A stretch of 64,000 nt of DNA, taken from contig JACGCN010000071.1 in NCBI GenBank assembly GCA_014905825.1, positions 1 to 64,000 of the forward strand, read 5' to 3'. Below are positions 49,374-60,451 of the stretch, piece after piece; position 1 is the stretch's first letter, and every line of letters begins with the position of its first letter. The translations under genes and the position numbers were made by a program. This DNA comes from Lyophyllum atratum (lineage: Eukaryota > Basidiomycota > Agaricomycetes > Agaricales > Lyophyllaceae). The notes beneath the pieces were generated by a model. That model worked only from the letters and a program-made list of their open reading frames with translations. It had not been told where the DNA came from and made no database searches.

Positions 49374-52172
49374 CTAGTGCCCGCGCCCCGCATTCCCGCT
49401 TCCACTCGGGGCATTGGATCCACTGACATCGCCTGCCCTGCTTGAACCCCTTCCGAAGAGGAACGAGTTAGCGTAGGTTTCCGCAACATGAAGGGTATTG
49501 CGCAAGTTCCGTTTAACGCTCCTTCCACGTCCATCCGCAACTGGTGTTTGTTGGGGACTCGTCCGTTGAACATCGCTGGGGACTTGGATCGCAGGTAGCG
49601 CACCGTCGTTGGGCTCTCGATAAGGCCAAGCAACGGGGCTGTTGACATTTTGAGACGTTCTTCCTGAAGCCGCTGTCGGCGTTCCGTATTCCAGCACGGG
49701 TGCTGAAGGGCGAGGACCGGGGTCCGCCTCAACGACAGGTGGCCGCCAATGGAAAGTTTCATCACCGACGGACCGAGTACGATGTTGAGATGTCAGTTGC
49801 ATTGACGACGCCTGCGTCCCCCGCCCGTGACCGATCTCTGCAAAGTTGTACTCAGGTGTCATCGCCCCGTTGCCGCGAGACGACACACCGGACGGTGTTC
49901 CCTCCTGGTATGTGCGGAAGAAGCCTGCACCGTTCGAGTGATTCGTTCCCGCGCTACGGTTGGAAGCTACATCACTAAGCGGCGGGGAGTTCGATGATTC
50001 GACAATCGGAAGCATGTCTGCCATGGACCGATGGCCTTGAGCTTGCCCCAGAGGCCGTCTCGCTGCTAAAATTTGCGCATTAAGACGGTTTGTAGCACCT
50101 TCGATGTTGACAGAGGGAGGCACATTTGACGCTGTGCTCCGGCTAGCGGGAATAGTGGCCCCTCGGATTGGGCGATCACGGCGGAAAACGAATTCATGCG
50201 ATGGCGGGGGGTTTAGGGGCTGTCGGTATTCACGGGCTGAGGCGGCATACGCTGACTCCGAGCGCATTCGCTGAGATGCATTTCCATCTTCATCGTCATT
50301 GTACCCATCATCAGGCTCCGGTGTATCCTCCGCATTGTATAATTCTTCCTCCTCATCGTCATCTTCATACTCCGTATCATCCGTCCCATTCATATCGGTG
50401 ATATGGTCGAACAAGGCGCTCAAAAATGACCGAAGCTGCGATACGCCTTTGCCAGAGTAGACACAGAAGGAGGATTGTTGGGTCGAATTGAAATCCTACT
50501 CAATCTCTCAGCTCAGGGGTCAAAAAATATAATTGTCTAGAATTTACCTTTGGTGGATCGCGACAAAATTGTTGTAGCTCTGGTTGCCGGAACGCCGGAA
50601 TGCCCGTAAGACTGAGATGGGTCAGCTTGTCCAGCTTCTGTAAAAGGAAATGGATGGCCAGGACCGAGATTTGGTCACAGTAAGACAGATGGATCCGCTC
50701 TAACGATGTGTGACGCTCTCCCAAAGCGTAGATCGCCTCATCGGTGAGGTTGTTGACACGGACCAGGCCTATGCGTCGAAGTTTAGGCAAAGCTGCCAGT
50801 TCGAAGACAGACATGTCCGTTAGTTCAACACAATCTTGGAAGGAACATAAGCAAGTTGAATTTAAGAGCTAATGACAGGGGACACGGGCTTACTTGCAAA
50901 ATCAACATATCTCAACCGAGTACAAGACCGCGCGAGGGTGCGGACGGAGCCGTCTCTAATCTTCACTGCGTGCCCTAGGTGTAGATAGTGCAGATGCCTT
51001 CCGAGCTTGCACATGTTCTCTACCGACCGATCCGTCAAAAGGGAGCATTTCGACAGGACAAGATTACGGATCTTGGGGGCATAGGAGATGATCCCCTCAA
51101 TAGCGTCATCTGTGACGAGCGAGCACGCGGTCAAATCCAGCATCCGCAGATGTTCTAGCGGGCGTGAGAGAACGAGGGGAGGGAGCTCAGACGGACACTC
51201 CGAGGAATAAGAGGGGAAGGGGTGGGAAGCATCAGGCGATGTGAGTCCTTCTGGCCGTGGCGGGGCAGGGAATGCAGCATCGGTAAGCTCCGAACAATGG
51301 GAGACACGCATTTCGCGCATATGAGTGGAATGGATCCAAATCTCGCGGATTGAAATGTCGGTAATTAGGTAGCAGTGGTTGAGGTCGATTTCTAGGAGAA
51401 GAGGGCAGGATTTCGCGATAGCAGAGATGGGTGCGTCTGTGAGGGTCGTCAAACCACTCAACTTGACCCGTCGAAGCATTGGGCAGTTCCGAGCAAATGC
51501 CATGATGCCTTCGTCAGAGACGTTATCGCACCCAGCAAGGTTGATACCCTGCAATCGCTTGGCCGCATGCGCGAGGCCGATGATGGCTTCGTTGGTCGCG
51601 TTTACGACACCGGTGAGGTCGACAGCGACTAGATTGGGGAAACAGGGGAGAACGCGGGCTAATGTGTGTTCGGTGATGTTGTCGCAATTGATAAGGGTGA
51701 GGCGCTCGAGGCGATCGCAGGATGCAAAGGTGGATAATATATCATCCTTCACAGCTGCGCTGAGAGTAGATAGGTTGAGGCGACGGATAAAACGGGCGTA
51801 TGTGAAGGTTTTGTGGGGTGCGATGAGGCGTCTCGACATTTTCTTGAGCGTTTCGTACTTTGGGAATACGGGTTTATGCCACAACAGTTCCACGGAGCAC
51901 TCGCACCATTTACGAGAGACACGGAGGGCACTGAGGAGATCTCGGGTAGAATGAAGGTGCCTGAGGATGTGGATGAGGATTTCCGCGGGTAGTTGGGACA
52001 TTGGAGAGTCCCGCGCAGGGACTGTTTTGCTAGGGCGTACAGTGGACCATTGTGCGGGAGCACTGGTCGCTGGATGGCGATCCTGGGGCGAGTAGAAGAT
52101 GGGTTTCCGGGTGTCCTCATCGTAGTCGTCGTCGGAGAGGGATGTGGTAGAGGAGATGGGGAGCTTGTACAT
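49374..52172 (-). CDS. GRR1: GRR1-type F-box / leucine-rich-repeat protein
   Basis: GRR1 is the substrate receptor of SCF ubiquitin ligases in nutrient sensing and the G1 cell cycle. The F-box is intact: SQLPAEILIHILRHLHSTRD, then LLSALRVSRKWCECSVELLW. Cysteine-containing LRRs follow, for example LERLTLINCDNITEHTLARV, LQGINLAGCDNVSDEGIMAF, LRRVKLSGLTTLTDAPISAI and LEHLRMLDLTACSLVTDDAI. The last exon is a Ser/Asn-rich tail of about 350 residues that begins FNSTQQSSFCVYSGKGVSQL and has an acidic patch. Three exons; introns about 50836-50930 and 50490-50545. Length is about 880 residues. A paralogue without F-box lies at 30.9-32.4 kb. The start is 102 bp from that of the divergent neighbour. Confidence 0.95.
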
Positions 52173-52274
52173 GGTGTTTGGGGAACAAGAGGCAGCGAAC
52201 GAAGCTGTTGGTCAGACGACAATCACGTGACTAACGATGGACTTGACCAGATTATCGGTCTCCCTGCAGATGCC

Positions 52275-52856
52275 ATGACTTGTGCTCAACCGCCTTCCAC
52301 TCAGGCCTTCGACGATATTTTGGCAGCAGCCAACCTCCCACCTCCAGGGCCTGATTTATACGCGGCACGAAGAAGTCTTTGGCTTGCTCAGCGCCCAAGC
52401 ACGCGCCCGATATCCGTGCCATCCACTTCACAACAACGCTTACAACACATATTAAGCCCTCCCAATGCTGTAGATGACGACGACGTATGGAACAATGGTG
52501 TTGCGAAGGTCTGGCATACACTGTCTGCTGGTGGCAGGCTCAAGCGGAGACTCCCCATGGCCCTCATAGTATGTTCTATCGCCTCAACATCCAAATCGTC
52601 TGCAGTATTCATGCTTGCCACGAAGATCAAGGTCATCCATGCAGCCTGGCTACGGGACGATACATGGCCTGCTGGAGCTGTTGCACCCGAGCCGGATGAC
52701 ATTCTGCCTGACGATCTATCGCATCCACCACTACCGCACATAGGCTCGCCATCACTGTCAGTGGCAGAATATTCCCCCGTAGTCACGGCGCCTTGGATGG
52801 TCGCTAATCATGATAGCGCGAAAGTCAAGGACGGTGAAAGCGCAGCCACTTGCTAA
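52275..52856 (+). CDS. Unknown protein with a frame-neutral intron
   Basis: One open frame runs from ATG 52275 to TAA 52856 and codes 193 residues: PPSTQAFDDILAAANLPPPG, PDLYAARRSLWLAQRPSTRP, DDVWNNGVAKVWHTLSAGGR, IKVIHAAWLRDDTWPAGAVA. Inside it, 52569-52625 (57 nt) has a GTATGT donor and a CGAAG end. Removing it keeps the frame and joins RLPMALI to IKVIHAAW, giving 174 residues. The stretch it encodes (VCSIASTSKSSAVFMLATK) is unlike its flanks, which favours splicing. I do not recognise the family. It is divergent from GRR1 and convergent with LSM3. Confidence 0.6.
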   Translation: MTCAQPPSTQAFDDILAAANLPPPGPDLYAARRSLWLAQRPSTRPISVPSTSQQRLQHILSPPNAVDDDDVWNNGVAKVWHTLSAGGRLKRRLPMALIVCSIASTSKSSAVFMLATKIKVIHAAWLRDDTWPAGAVAPEPDDILPDDLSHPPLPHIGSPSLSVAEYSPVVTAPWMVANHDSAKVKDGESAATC

Positions 52857-53097
52857 ATGCTTTGAGGTGCTATCTATGTAGGATCTTGTAGAAATCTTGG
52901 ATACCTTAATGATGTACATGACCTGTTTGCCAGTGAAATTCATGCATGAACGAGCACGGAGAGCAAAACACGGAGAAAAGAGCTTCCACCGACAAGATAT
53001 ACAACATAGTCCAGATGGGTCACTCCAAGTCCTGTAGACACTGCTCTAAAAGTATATTGGCAGTTTGATCGCCACAGGACGTTGTCTTGAACTTTCT

Positions 53098-53538
53098 TCA
53101 AGTTCGCGACGGAGGGGAGACCTGTAAATGGCGTTGGAAGAAGTCTGAGAGCTTTAGACCGTATCACGCACCAGGATTACACCATCACCTCTAACGAACA
53201 ACATTTCCATTCTGCGTTTCGCCACCTAGAGGCCAGAATACTCCGTGAATTAGCAGAGGATTGTAAGACAACATGTGCCACATACATTAACTGTGCCTTC
53301 AGGGGCACCCTCTACATCTACTAGCATGATTGTCTCCTCGACATCACTGAGGATCAGGTTCATATGGCCATCGTACGCCTGATAACTTATGAGATACGGA
53401 CGCGCACTCGGATAACGCGACACGTACATGTAGGATCCCCGTTATTTCCCTGTCGCCCCTAAGCTTCACGAAAACACGCTCGCTGAGAGACAGCCTGATA
53501 AGATCGAACGGCTCTTGGATGCCTGAGGATGCGTCCAT
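53098..53538 (-). CDS. LSM3: U6 snRNA-associated Sm-like protein LSm3
   Basis: LSm3 is part of the LSm2-8 ring of U6 snRNP and the LSm1-7 ring in mRNA decay. Sm1 and Sm2 motifs are clear: [29 protein letters not shown] joined by splicing to [20 protein letters not shown], and [20 protein letters not shown]. Four exons are joined by short GT-AG introns. The protein of about 98 residues is normal in length. The start MDASSG (53536-53538) follows family habit; an in-frame ATG exists 17 codons upstream. The gene is head-to-head with U1-C. Confidence 0.95.
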
Positions 53539-53657
53539 GAGATTCCAGAAACTTAAAGTCAAGGAGCAAGTTGTCACATGCCAATTCAAACTCCGACATT
53601 TATCTTCTCGTTGTGCTCGACGGTGACGACGGTTTCAGTCCATAGCCCACTCTCACA
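53539..53657. promoter_or_regulatory. Short bidirectional promoter, LSM3 / U1-C
   Basis: Only 119 bp separate the two start codons, so both spliceosomal genes must share their core promoter and leaders. No TATA element is evident. If the longer LSM3 start is used the gap is even smaller. Confidence 0.65.
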
Positions 53658-54548
53658 ATGCCTGTGCGTCGTTTCCTTTCATTTTCCGTATGATGCATGC
53701 TGACAGCCTCTGAACGCTGCAGAAACACTACTGTGACTACTGTGATGTGTTCCTAACTCACGATTCAACATCAGGTACAACTATCCCACTTCTAAAGACG
53801 CCGTGTTCTAACTTTGCTGGTTTGCAGTGCGAAAAGCCCATAACAGCGGCAGGAATCATCTCTCAAATGTTCGGGACTACTACGCCTGTGCGTTCATATC
53901 TCACACTCGGTGTTTTCTTGACTTCTGACGCTCTTTTCTGTAATAGCCCTTGGCCATGACAAAGCCCAAAGTATCATTGACCAGATCACTTCAGCCTATG
54001 AGACGAGTGGAGGTCCTCCACCAGGTGGCTTTGGATTTGGGCCTCAACACCTCGGTGGACCTCCGCCAGGCTATGGCGGGCCACCAATGGGCTTCGGCGG
54101 TCCGATGCCCCCACCAGGATTTGGCGGACGTGAGTCACTTCACTCTCGAAAATTTATCCCCTTCTGACCCTCAGCACAATAGCCCGCCCGCCATTCCCTC
54201 CTGGACCCGGTTTTCCACCCATGATGCCGCCAGGCGGCCCTCCGTTCCCTCCGGGTGGTGGTATGCCTCCTGGGATGCCCCCTCCAGGTTTCGGAGGTAC
54301 GTCGCCATCCTTTGGATGTTCCACGCACTGATGCTAACAAACTTACAGGCCCCCCTCCCTTCCCCCCCGGTGGTCCTCCTGGTGCTGGTGCTCCTCCTTT
54401 TCCACCCAATGGGGGTCCTCCTGGAGGATTTGCTGGTTCTCCCCCTCCTCCATCTCAAGGACCGCCGGCAGCTGGTGGGCCGCCCGCGGCGCCTGGCAGT
54501 GGCCCTAGCATTCATCCTGACAGGCTGAGAATGATGGGAGCAAGATAA
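53658..54548 (+). CDS. YHC1: U1 small nuclear ribonucleoprotein C
   Basis: U1-C helps U1 snRNP hold the 5' splice site. The U1-type zinc finger is complete across three exons: MP|KHYCDYCDVFLTHDSTS|VRKAHNSGRNHLSNVRDYYA, with the Cys pair and both His. It is followed by SLGHDKAQSIIDQITSAYE. The rest is a Gly/Pro/Phe-rich tail (PPPGYGGPPMGFGGPMPPPG and many repeats of the kind) ending GPSIHPDRLRMMGAR. The first exon codes just two residues (ATG CCT). Total is about 215 residues. The Pro/Gly tail resembles that of animal and plant U1-C. Confidence 0.95.
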
Positions 54549-54977
54549 CTCCCCGGGTTAAGTAGGTGAACACGGTTTGTCGATCCTTTGCTTGGGCCAG
54601 GCGGGCTACCGGTACGGACGACATAGAAAACTGCTCACGACCTTCTTCGATTGATATGTGTACTTGTCCCCGCGGCTGTGCATCATGATCACCATGACCG
54701 CGCTGCGCTAGGAGTAGCTCTTGCCCTTGTAATGTTATTTTATGGATCGAAATCTGTTGAGAGATACTTCACAAATACATACAGTAAGGCTGTAGAGTTG
54801 TTGTGGGATGACCTCAGATCTTGGATCTGAAAGAAGACACGGCAGGAGAGACTCCGACGTAATTTTAAGCATTCACGAACGTTCGTCAGAAGTTGCCGCT
54901 TTAGGTAATCCATGAACCCTGTATAGTTCAAGTACCCTATCTTCGTCCAACTAGTCGTAACTTCCCCCTCTGGCGCG
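54549..54977. promoter_or_regulatory. Intergenic region upstream of VTC1 with a 12-bp palindrome
   Basis: The 3' flank of U1-C and promoter of VTC1. A perfect palindrome ACGAACGTTCGT lies at 54876-54887, about 90 bp before the VTC1 start. An open frame on the minus strand here (54740-55297) overlaps VTC1 exons and is judged spurious. Confidence 0.5.
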
Positions 54978-55575
54978 ATGTCCACCCAACCCTTGCTCCA
55001 AAGGACCGCTACAAAACGCATTGCCCTCCCTGTCCGCGTTGAGCCCAAGGTTTCTTTCGCCAATGAGCGGACATTCCTGTCATGGTTGCACTTTACCGTT
55101 GTTCTGGGAGGCCTCGCAGTAGGGCTGCTGAACTTTGGCGATAAAGTCCGTCGCTGCTTTCCTGTTCTCCCGCGAGCCTTCTTGATAATGTCTACGTGAC
55201 GTAGGTTGGAAAAATCAGTGCTGCGATGTTCTCTGTCGTCGGTAAGTATCGAGTGTCTCAGTTGCGGAACCCCCTTTTCAAAACAAATCCGCTCCACACA
55301 GCTATGGCGATAATGATATATGCTTTATGGACATACCACTGGAGAGCTGCATCGATTCGGCGTGGTGGGCGAGGTCCATATGACGATCGAGTGGGACCAG
55401 TACGTGCCTTCGCCTTACGCTCTGAAACACGTTTTGACATAAGCCCTCAATGACAGACGGTGCTGTGCGTTGCGCTTCTTGGTATTCTCACTCTCTCGGT
55501 TACCGTTATCTTCCAGCTAATCATTTCCCAGTCGCCGTCATCGTCAATTTTGTTCTGCGGTTTACCCAGGGCTGA
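54978..55575 (+). CDS. VTC1: Vacuolar transporter chaperone subunit Vtc1
   Basis: Vtc1 is the small membrane subunit of the polyphosphate polymerase complex of the vacuole. The match is end to end: [92 protein letters not shown], and a last exon reading [13 protein letters not shown]. Three hydrophobic helices are present. Five exons are used; the last intron (about 55493-55542) is needed, because the unspliced frame departs from the family. About 125 residues. It is convergent with SWC4. Confidence 0.95.
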
Positions 55576-55857
55576 CCCTTACACCCTTTGTTCTCTCTAT
55601 GCTCATCGCTTGAATATCACGTCACACCATAATTTATTTACGCCGTAATGCCTTGTACGACATATTTCTGCGAATGTATGTATGGTTTGAACATCGGCTT
55701 TCCACCAGACGCAAATGATCATCCAAGACAACGACCGACGGACTTCGCAATTAGCTCCGTTTCTGCCGCTTTGTACCTGCCCTGGTGGTTGCCGTGCCCG
55801 AAGTATCAACCGAGGATATTGACATGGATCGTCGCGTCTGGGTATAAGGGAGACGCG

Positions 55858-57628
55858 TTATTGACGTACTTGGGAAATCTTTGAATCTATACTCACGTGC
55901 CTCCTGCTTCTGTTGCTGACCACACTCTGAGCCCGACCATCCTCACCCACGGCCTCTCCGCCATCGTTTCCTTCATCCACATCCATTACCTCGGTTACCA
56001 TCGGCTGGCCCTCAACCCCCAGACTTTCCCTCATCCCAAGACGGCTTTTCATGATCCGGATGTCATACTCGACCTTGTCCGTCACTCGCTTCGTCTCCAC
56101 CAGGGTCGTCGTAGCATCCAGAAGCGCCTCGAGTTGCATGATGTTATCACGAGTCGGCATGACAAGCCGGCTATGTGATACTCCAAGTTCTGCTAAAGTG
56201 GCAGTAATCTTGGGTGCAACTGCCGCTTTGGGTACAGGAAGTTTGTAGGAACGAAGATGTGCAGGTGTGTGGGCAGCTTTCGTGACAGGCACTGTGGTCG
56301 GAGGATCTGTGCGAATGATGCAATTCGCGGCATCTTGTCAGAGGCGTCAGTATATCAGAAGATTCGTCGTCAAGAAGGGTGAACAGCTCACCGAAAGCAG
56401 CGTTCTTGGCAGTCTGTGGACGCTTGATGACAGGGGTGGCAGGTATTGCAGGCGTGGATGGTGAGTCGATTTCCATGAGCGTAGAGCCGCGCTTTCTCTT
56501 TTTGGTGTCGATAGCGAGACTCATCAACCCTTCATCCTCAACGATGTCGGGCAGACCCGAATCTATACCAGCAATGGTCCTCAGGAGCTCTTCGCGGTCT
56601 TTCTTGAACCGTCGTTCGTTTTGTTCTAAGCGCTTAACTTCGATGAAAAGTGCCTCCTCTTCTGCGATCTGTTCGGGCGTGCGGTTCTCCAGGCTCACGA
56701 TATACTTCTTGCGCGTTAACTCTCGTTCTATTGTACGGATTATGTTAGTTGCGCAAGAGTCTGAGGTCATGAACATACCTTTATCGAAATGGTAACTCGC
56801 TATCAACTGTGCCCTACCAGCTTCATCGCCGGCCCATGGTCGATTTCGTACGAGCTTTCGACACACACTGTAATACCGTTCTTTGAGGTCCTAGGTGAAG
56901 CCATGATGAGATGAAGAGACTTGTTACGAAAGAGGAAAACGTACATCTACCGACCGAGATACGCCTCCTGGGTAGTCGTAGCGATCATACACAACATACC
57001 ACCTCACATCGTAGTCCCGCGCCACCTCGAACAGATAATCGGTTTCTTCCTTCGACCATTCCTTATCTAAATGTATAAGTGAGAAAGGATGCATACGTAG
57101 AATCCAGGATGCGTGCACACCTTCCAGAAAGCGAGTATATTCGTCTTGCGAGTATGTGAACACGTTGGGTTGTACATTATATTTGGCGAATGGAGATTCT
57201 ACTTGCCCAAAAGTTCAGGGACGCATAGATAGTTTGAGTGGAAGTACACACCGGCGTCTTCTTCCGTTGTAGCCTTTACCCAATGCCGAAGTTCAAGAGA
57301 ATCTTCACGTGCGCTGTTCTTGAAACTGCGACACTCCCTGACGTGTTGCATGCGCTTGATAAGATCTGCAATAGCATTTAAGAGGCAGTAAATCTCACCA
57401 TTTCACCTTGGAGGTGCCGCCGAGATTTGGTTTCTGCTTTAGCCGGGGTTTTGTGAGGGCAACTAATGAAGGTGCAGATGGACCAATGAGTGAGTAGAGT
57501 TCTCTCGATATTCCTTCAGGTTTCCGCGTAGATGCCAAAAGTTGCTTCTTCGGTTGTGATGGTCCAGCGACTGCTGATGGTTCCGGAATGGAAAGTATGC
57601 TGCGAACGTCTGCAGCTGAGGCGGCCAT
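55858..57628 (-). CDS. SWC4: SWR1/NuA4 complex subunit Swc4 (DMAP1 homologue)
   Basis: Swc4 is shared by the SWR1 remodeller, which deposits H2A.Z, and the NuA4 acetyltransferase. Signature parts are VRSILSIPEP and EGISRELYSLIGPSAPSLVA at the N-terminus, then YTRFLEGVHASWILRMHPFS absent from other Myb proteins, and the SANT-like helix DKEWSKEETDYLFEVARDYD followed by RWYVVYDRYDYPGGVSRSV and DLKERYYSVCRKLV. The C-terminal half has a coiled coil (EEEALFIEVKRLEQNERRFK) and SHSRLVMPTRDNIMQLEALL. Several short introns are used. Length is about 480 residues. It is divergent from the AAA ATPase gene, 204 bp between starts. Confidence 0.93.
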
Positions 57629-57832
57629 GGTGGTGTAACTTCAAGAGTGTTTACATCACGTGCTTTGCGATGAGGGTCAGGTGACCATCGGAAATAGGGC
57701 GTGATGCGGGGAGTGGCTACCGTTTTGGGAATCAATTTCGATCAATGGACTTCCACAAAATGATACGACCTGTGCTGCGGACTGCGACAACACCCCTCTC
57801 TTGACCACCACCCGTTACGATCTAAGTCTACA

Positions 57833-60170
57833 ATGGATGAGGCCTTTGTGAATGTATGGTTTGATAAGGAGGATAAGCTGACGAATGCTATGGGTGACGA
57901 TGGCAAGAAGGACTTTTATAGTAAATGGCAGGATCAAGGTATAGTGTCCCTCCATCTCACATTCTCTGACATATTCATATTCTGAGGGTGTGCGCAGCCT
58001 CAGCCAAGCATAACAATGCGCTGCTTGCTGGGTATGCGCTATACTATATCTGAGCTTCACACAGCGTAGCTGATAGATTACCTCAAGCGCCGACGCTTTG
58101 CGACAGTTATACCCTCATCGCTCTATTGTGGTAACCACAGATTCCGCCTTGGATATTCTTAGCACCCCCGGAGTACTCGCTGTTCCTATGGAGAAAAGCC
58201 CTCTTGTTACAGACACTTTTTTCGTCCCCCTAGGACGCAGCTTAGGAGCCGTACCTGGTTTCTTAGTTGAATCCGTCCACTTCGGGGCCTTCAAGGTTTC
58301 TTGGGATGTAAGCACTTTCTTGGCACGTCAAACTGTATGCTTACATCACAGGTAGAAATATGAATATCTACTCTTTGTCGTTCAGGTTTGAAGACAATCT
58401 ACGGTCGACTTATGGGCCAACTAACACCGTTGAACAGTATCCTGCCGGGTTTGGTAACAAGATTGTTCGTTACCTCATTCATGAAGGTAAACCAGAGCGC
58501 ATGAAAGGCTGTCTCCGTATATTCTGACCACCTTTTAGGCCCCAGCGAGGATCCTTCGCGCCTGTTGCTTCTCTCTGCAGGGGCTTGGGCCTCCCAGCTA
58601 CACGATGAAATATGGGTTTTCAACCAAGGCTGGTGGTCAAAGGATCACGGACTGTGGGCAGATGTACAAAAGGCCGACTGGAAAGATGTCATCCTCAAGG
58701 ACACTTTCAAGAAGGCTTTACAGAAGGACGTGTATGGATTCTTTACCTCTGAGAAAATCTATAAAGACCTCGGTATTCCTTGGAAGGTACTTCGTTTCTT
58801 TATATTTGACGGTTGGATCTGAACAGGGTCGTCAGCGTGGCTTGATCATGTATGGTCCACCCGGTAGGTTAGAATCATAGCATCGAGTTTCATGCTCTAA
58901 CATATTAACCAATCGCACCAGGCAATGGTAAAACGATCAGTATCAAAGTCATCATGAAGACTTGCGAAGAGCAAGGTTTTACACCTCTTTACGTTAAATC
59001 CTTCCAGAGTCGGTTTTCACCATCCATTGTTTGATGATCTTATATTGAATGTCTCCGATCCAGGCTACGGTGGAGAAGAAAACTCCATGGCGGAGGTTTT
59101 CAACCATGCTCGTCGAAAGTCTCCTTGCATCCTGATCCTTGAGGATCTTGACAGTCTCATTAACGACGCAAATCGCTCTTTCTTCCTCAACCAGTTGGAC
59201 GGTCTCACAGGAAACGATGGTCTACTTGTTATTGGTAGTACCAATCACTTCGATCGACTGGATCCTGGTCTCAGCAATCGCCCTAGCCGGTTCGACCGAA
59301 AATTGTAAGTTCTTCCTGCCTAAGCAGCGTAATTGATCACTCATCACCCTTACAGCAAATTTGATGATCCTGATCGAGAAGAACGCGCATTATACGCGCG
59401 GTACTGGCAGAATAAGCTTAAGGATAACCAGAATATATCCTTCCCCGACCAGCTTGTCGAGGATATCGCTGAAGCGACGGACCAATTCAGTTTTGCTTAC
59501 CTCAAGGAGGCCTTGTAAGTCTTTTTGACCTCATCTCTCCGAATAGATCTCGAGACTGAATTGATTTCTATTTAGCGTTTCCTCGCTTGTGGAACTAGCC
59601 AGCTATGAGGGAAACGAGAAGCCTACATTCGAGAGCTTGATCAAAGCCCAGATCAAGACGCTGAAAAAGGAACTCGGACATTCAGTGTCTTCTAAAAACA
59701 TTACCTCGACCTGCTATTTCAACGCGAAGGGGGCTGATGCAACTCCTGCACGCCCATCCCGCGAACGTGATGACCGTCGTCATCGAGATACACTCCTGGA
59801 ATATGTCCGTCTCGATAGCAAACGCTATGCCCCAGGTGCCGACGACGGACGTGACGTCCGTGTACTCTTGGACAAGCTGTCTGACACCGTCACCGCGAAA
59901 ACACGCAGCAGCACCATGAGCGTAAGATCTGACCGTCGTTACGGTGAACATATCCCATCTTCTCATAGAGGTTTGGGAGAGGGAGACTACCCCGCATATC
60001 AGGGAGATATCGACCGGGATCTTGTTGAGCGTATTCGTCAACTCCGGATGGGGGATGCACCGAGTCAGGAAGCTGCCAACAACCTTGATAACACCAGTGG
60101 GAAATATGGGGTCATTGGCAGTGGCAGTGGCCATCCCTCGCTTGGGAACGGACGTTCCTTTGCGGCGTGA
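57833..60170 (+). CDS. AAA-type ATPase (single AAA domain, fungal family)
   Basis: The N-terminal half (FFVPLGRSLGAVPGFLVESV, KYEYLLFVVQ|YPAGFG, WASQLHDEIWVFNQGWWSKD) is followed by one AAA module. It has Walker A GPPGNGKT (split by an intron), LYVKSFQS|YGGEENSMAEVF, Walker B ILILEDLDSLI, sensor 1 VIGSTNHFDRLD and the arginine finger region NRPSRFDRK. The small alpha-helical part is ISFPDQLVEDIAEATDQFSF. The last 150 residues are charged and variable. It resembles fungal ATPases often labelled BCS1-like or YjoB-like; no BCS1 transmembrane and import signal is visible, so the mitochondrial link is doubtful. About ten short exons; exons near 58045-58100 are the least certain. Confidence 0.85.
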
Positions 60171-60451
60171 TACGTCGTAGGTTTCGCTTAAAGGGATATC
60201 GTTGGTTTTTTGATTCTGTGGGCAGGATGTAAATTTGTATGTATATGACTTGTACAGTGATTCTGGTGTAGTATGTGATTGTTTTGTGCTTATGAAGATC
60301 TTATCTTGAGCTCGATTTAGCAGACTCATCTCTGACTCCTTGATCATACAGGTAGATTCAACTTTTCTCCCATTTCCTAGCCTTGGATACTCTTCGTTCT
60401 CTCCTAGATACATCTATCGGCCTTTCTGCTTTCTGTTAACACCGTCTTGTA

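Noticed and set aside
54740..55297. Long minus-strand open frame of 185 codons
   Set aside because: It overlaps the VTC1 exons on the plus strand, whose protein is unmistakable.
59008..59065. Apparent frame break after Walker A in the AAA ATPase
   Set aside because: A GTCGG...TCCAG intron links SFQ to SYGGEEN as in related ATPases.
59682..60413. Minus-strand open frame of 243 codons
   Set aside because: It is a shadow of the AAA ATPase last exon and its 3' flank; no family resemblance.
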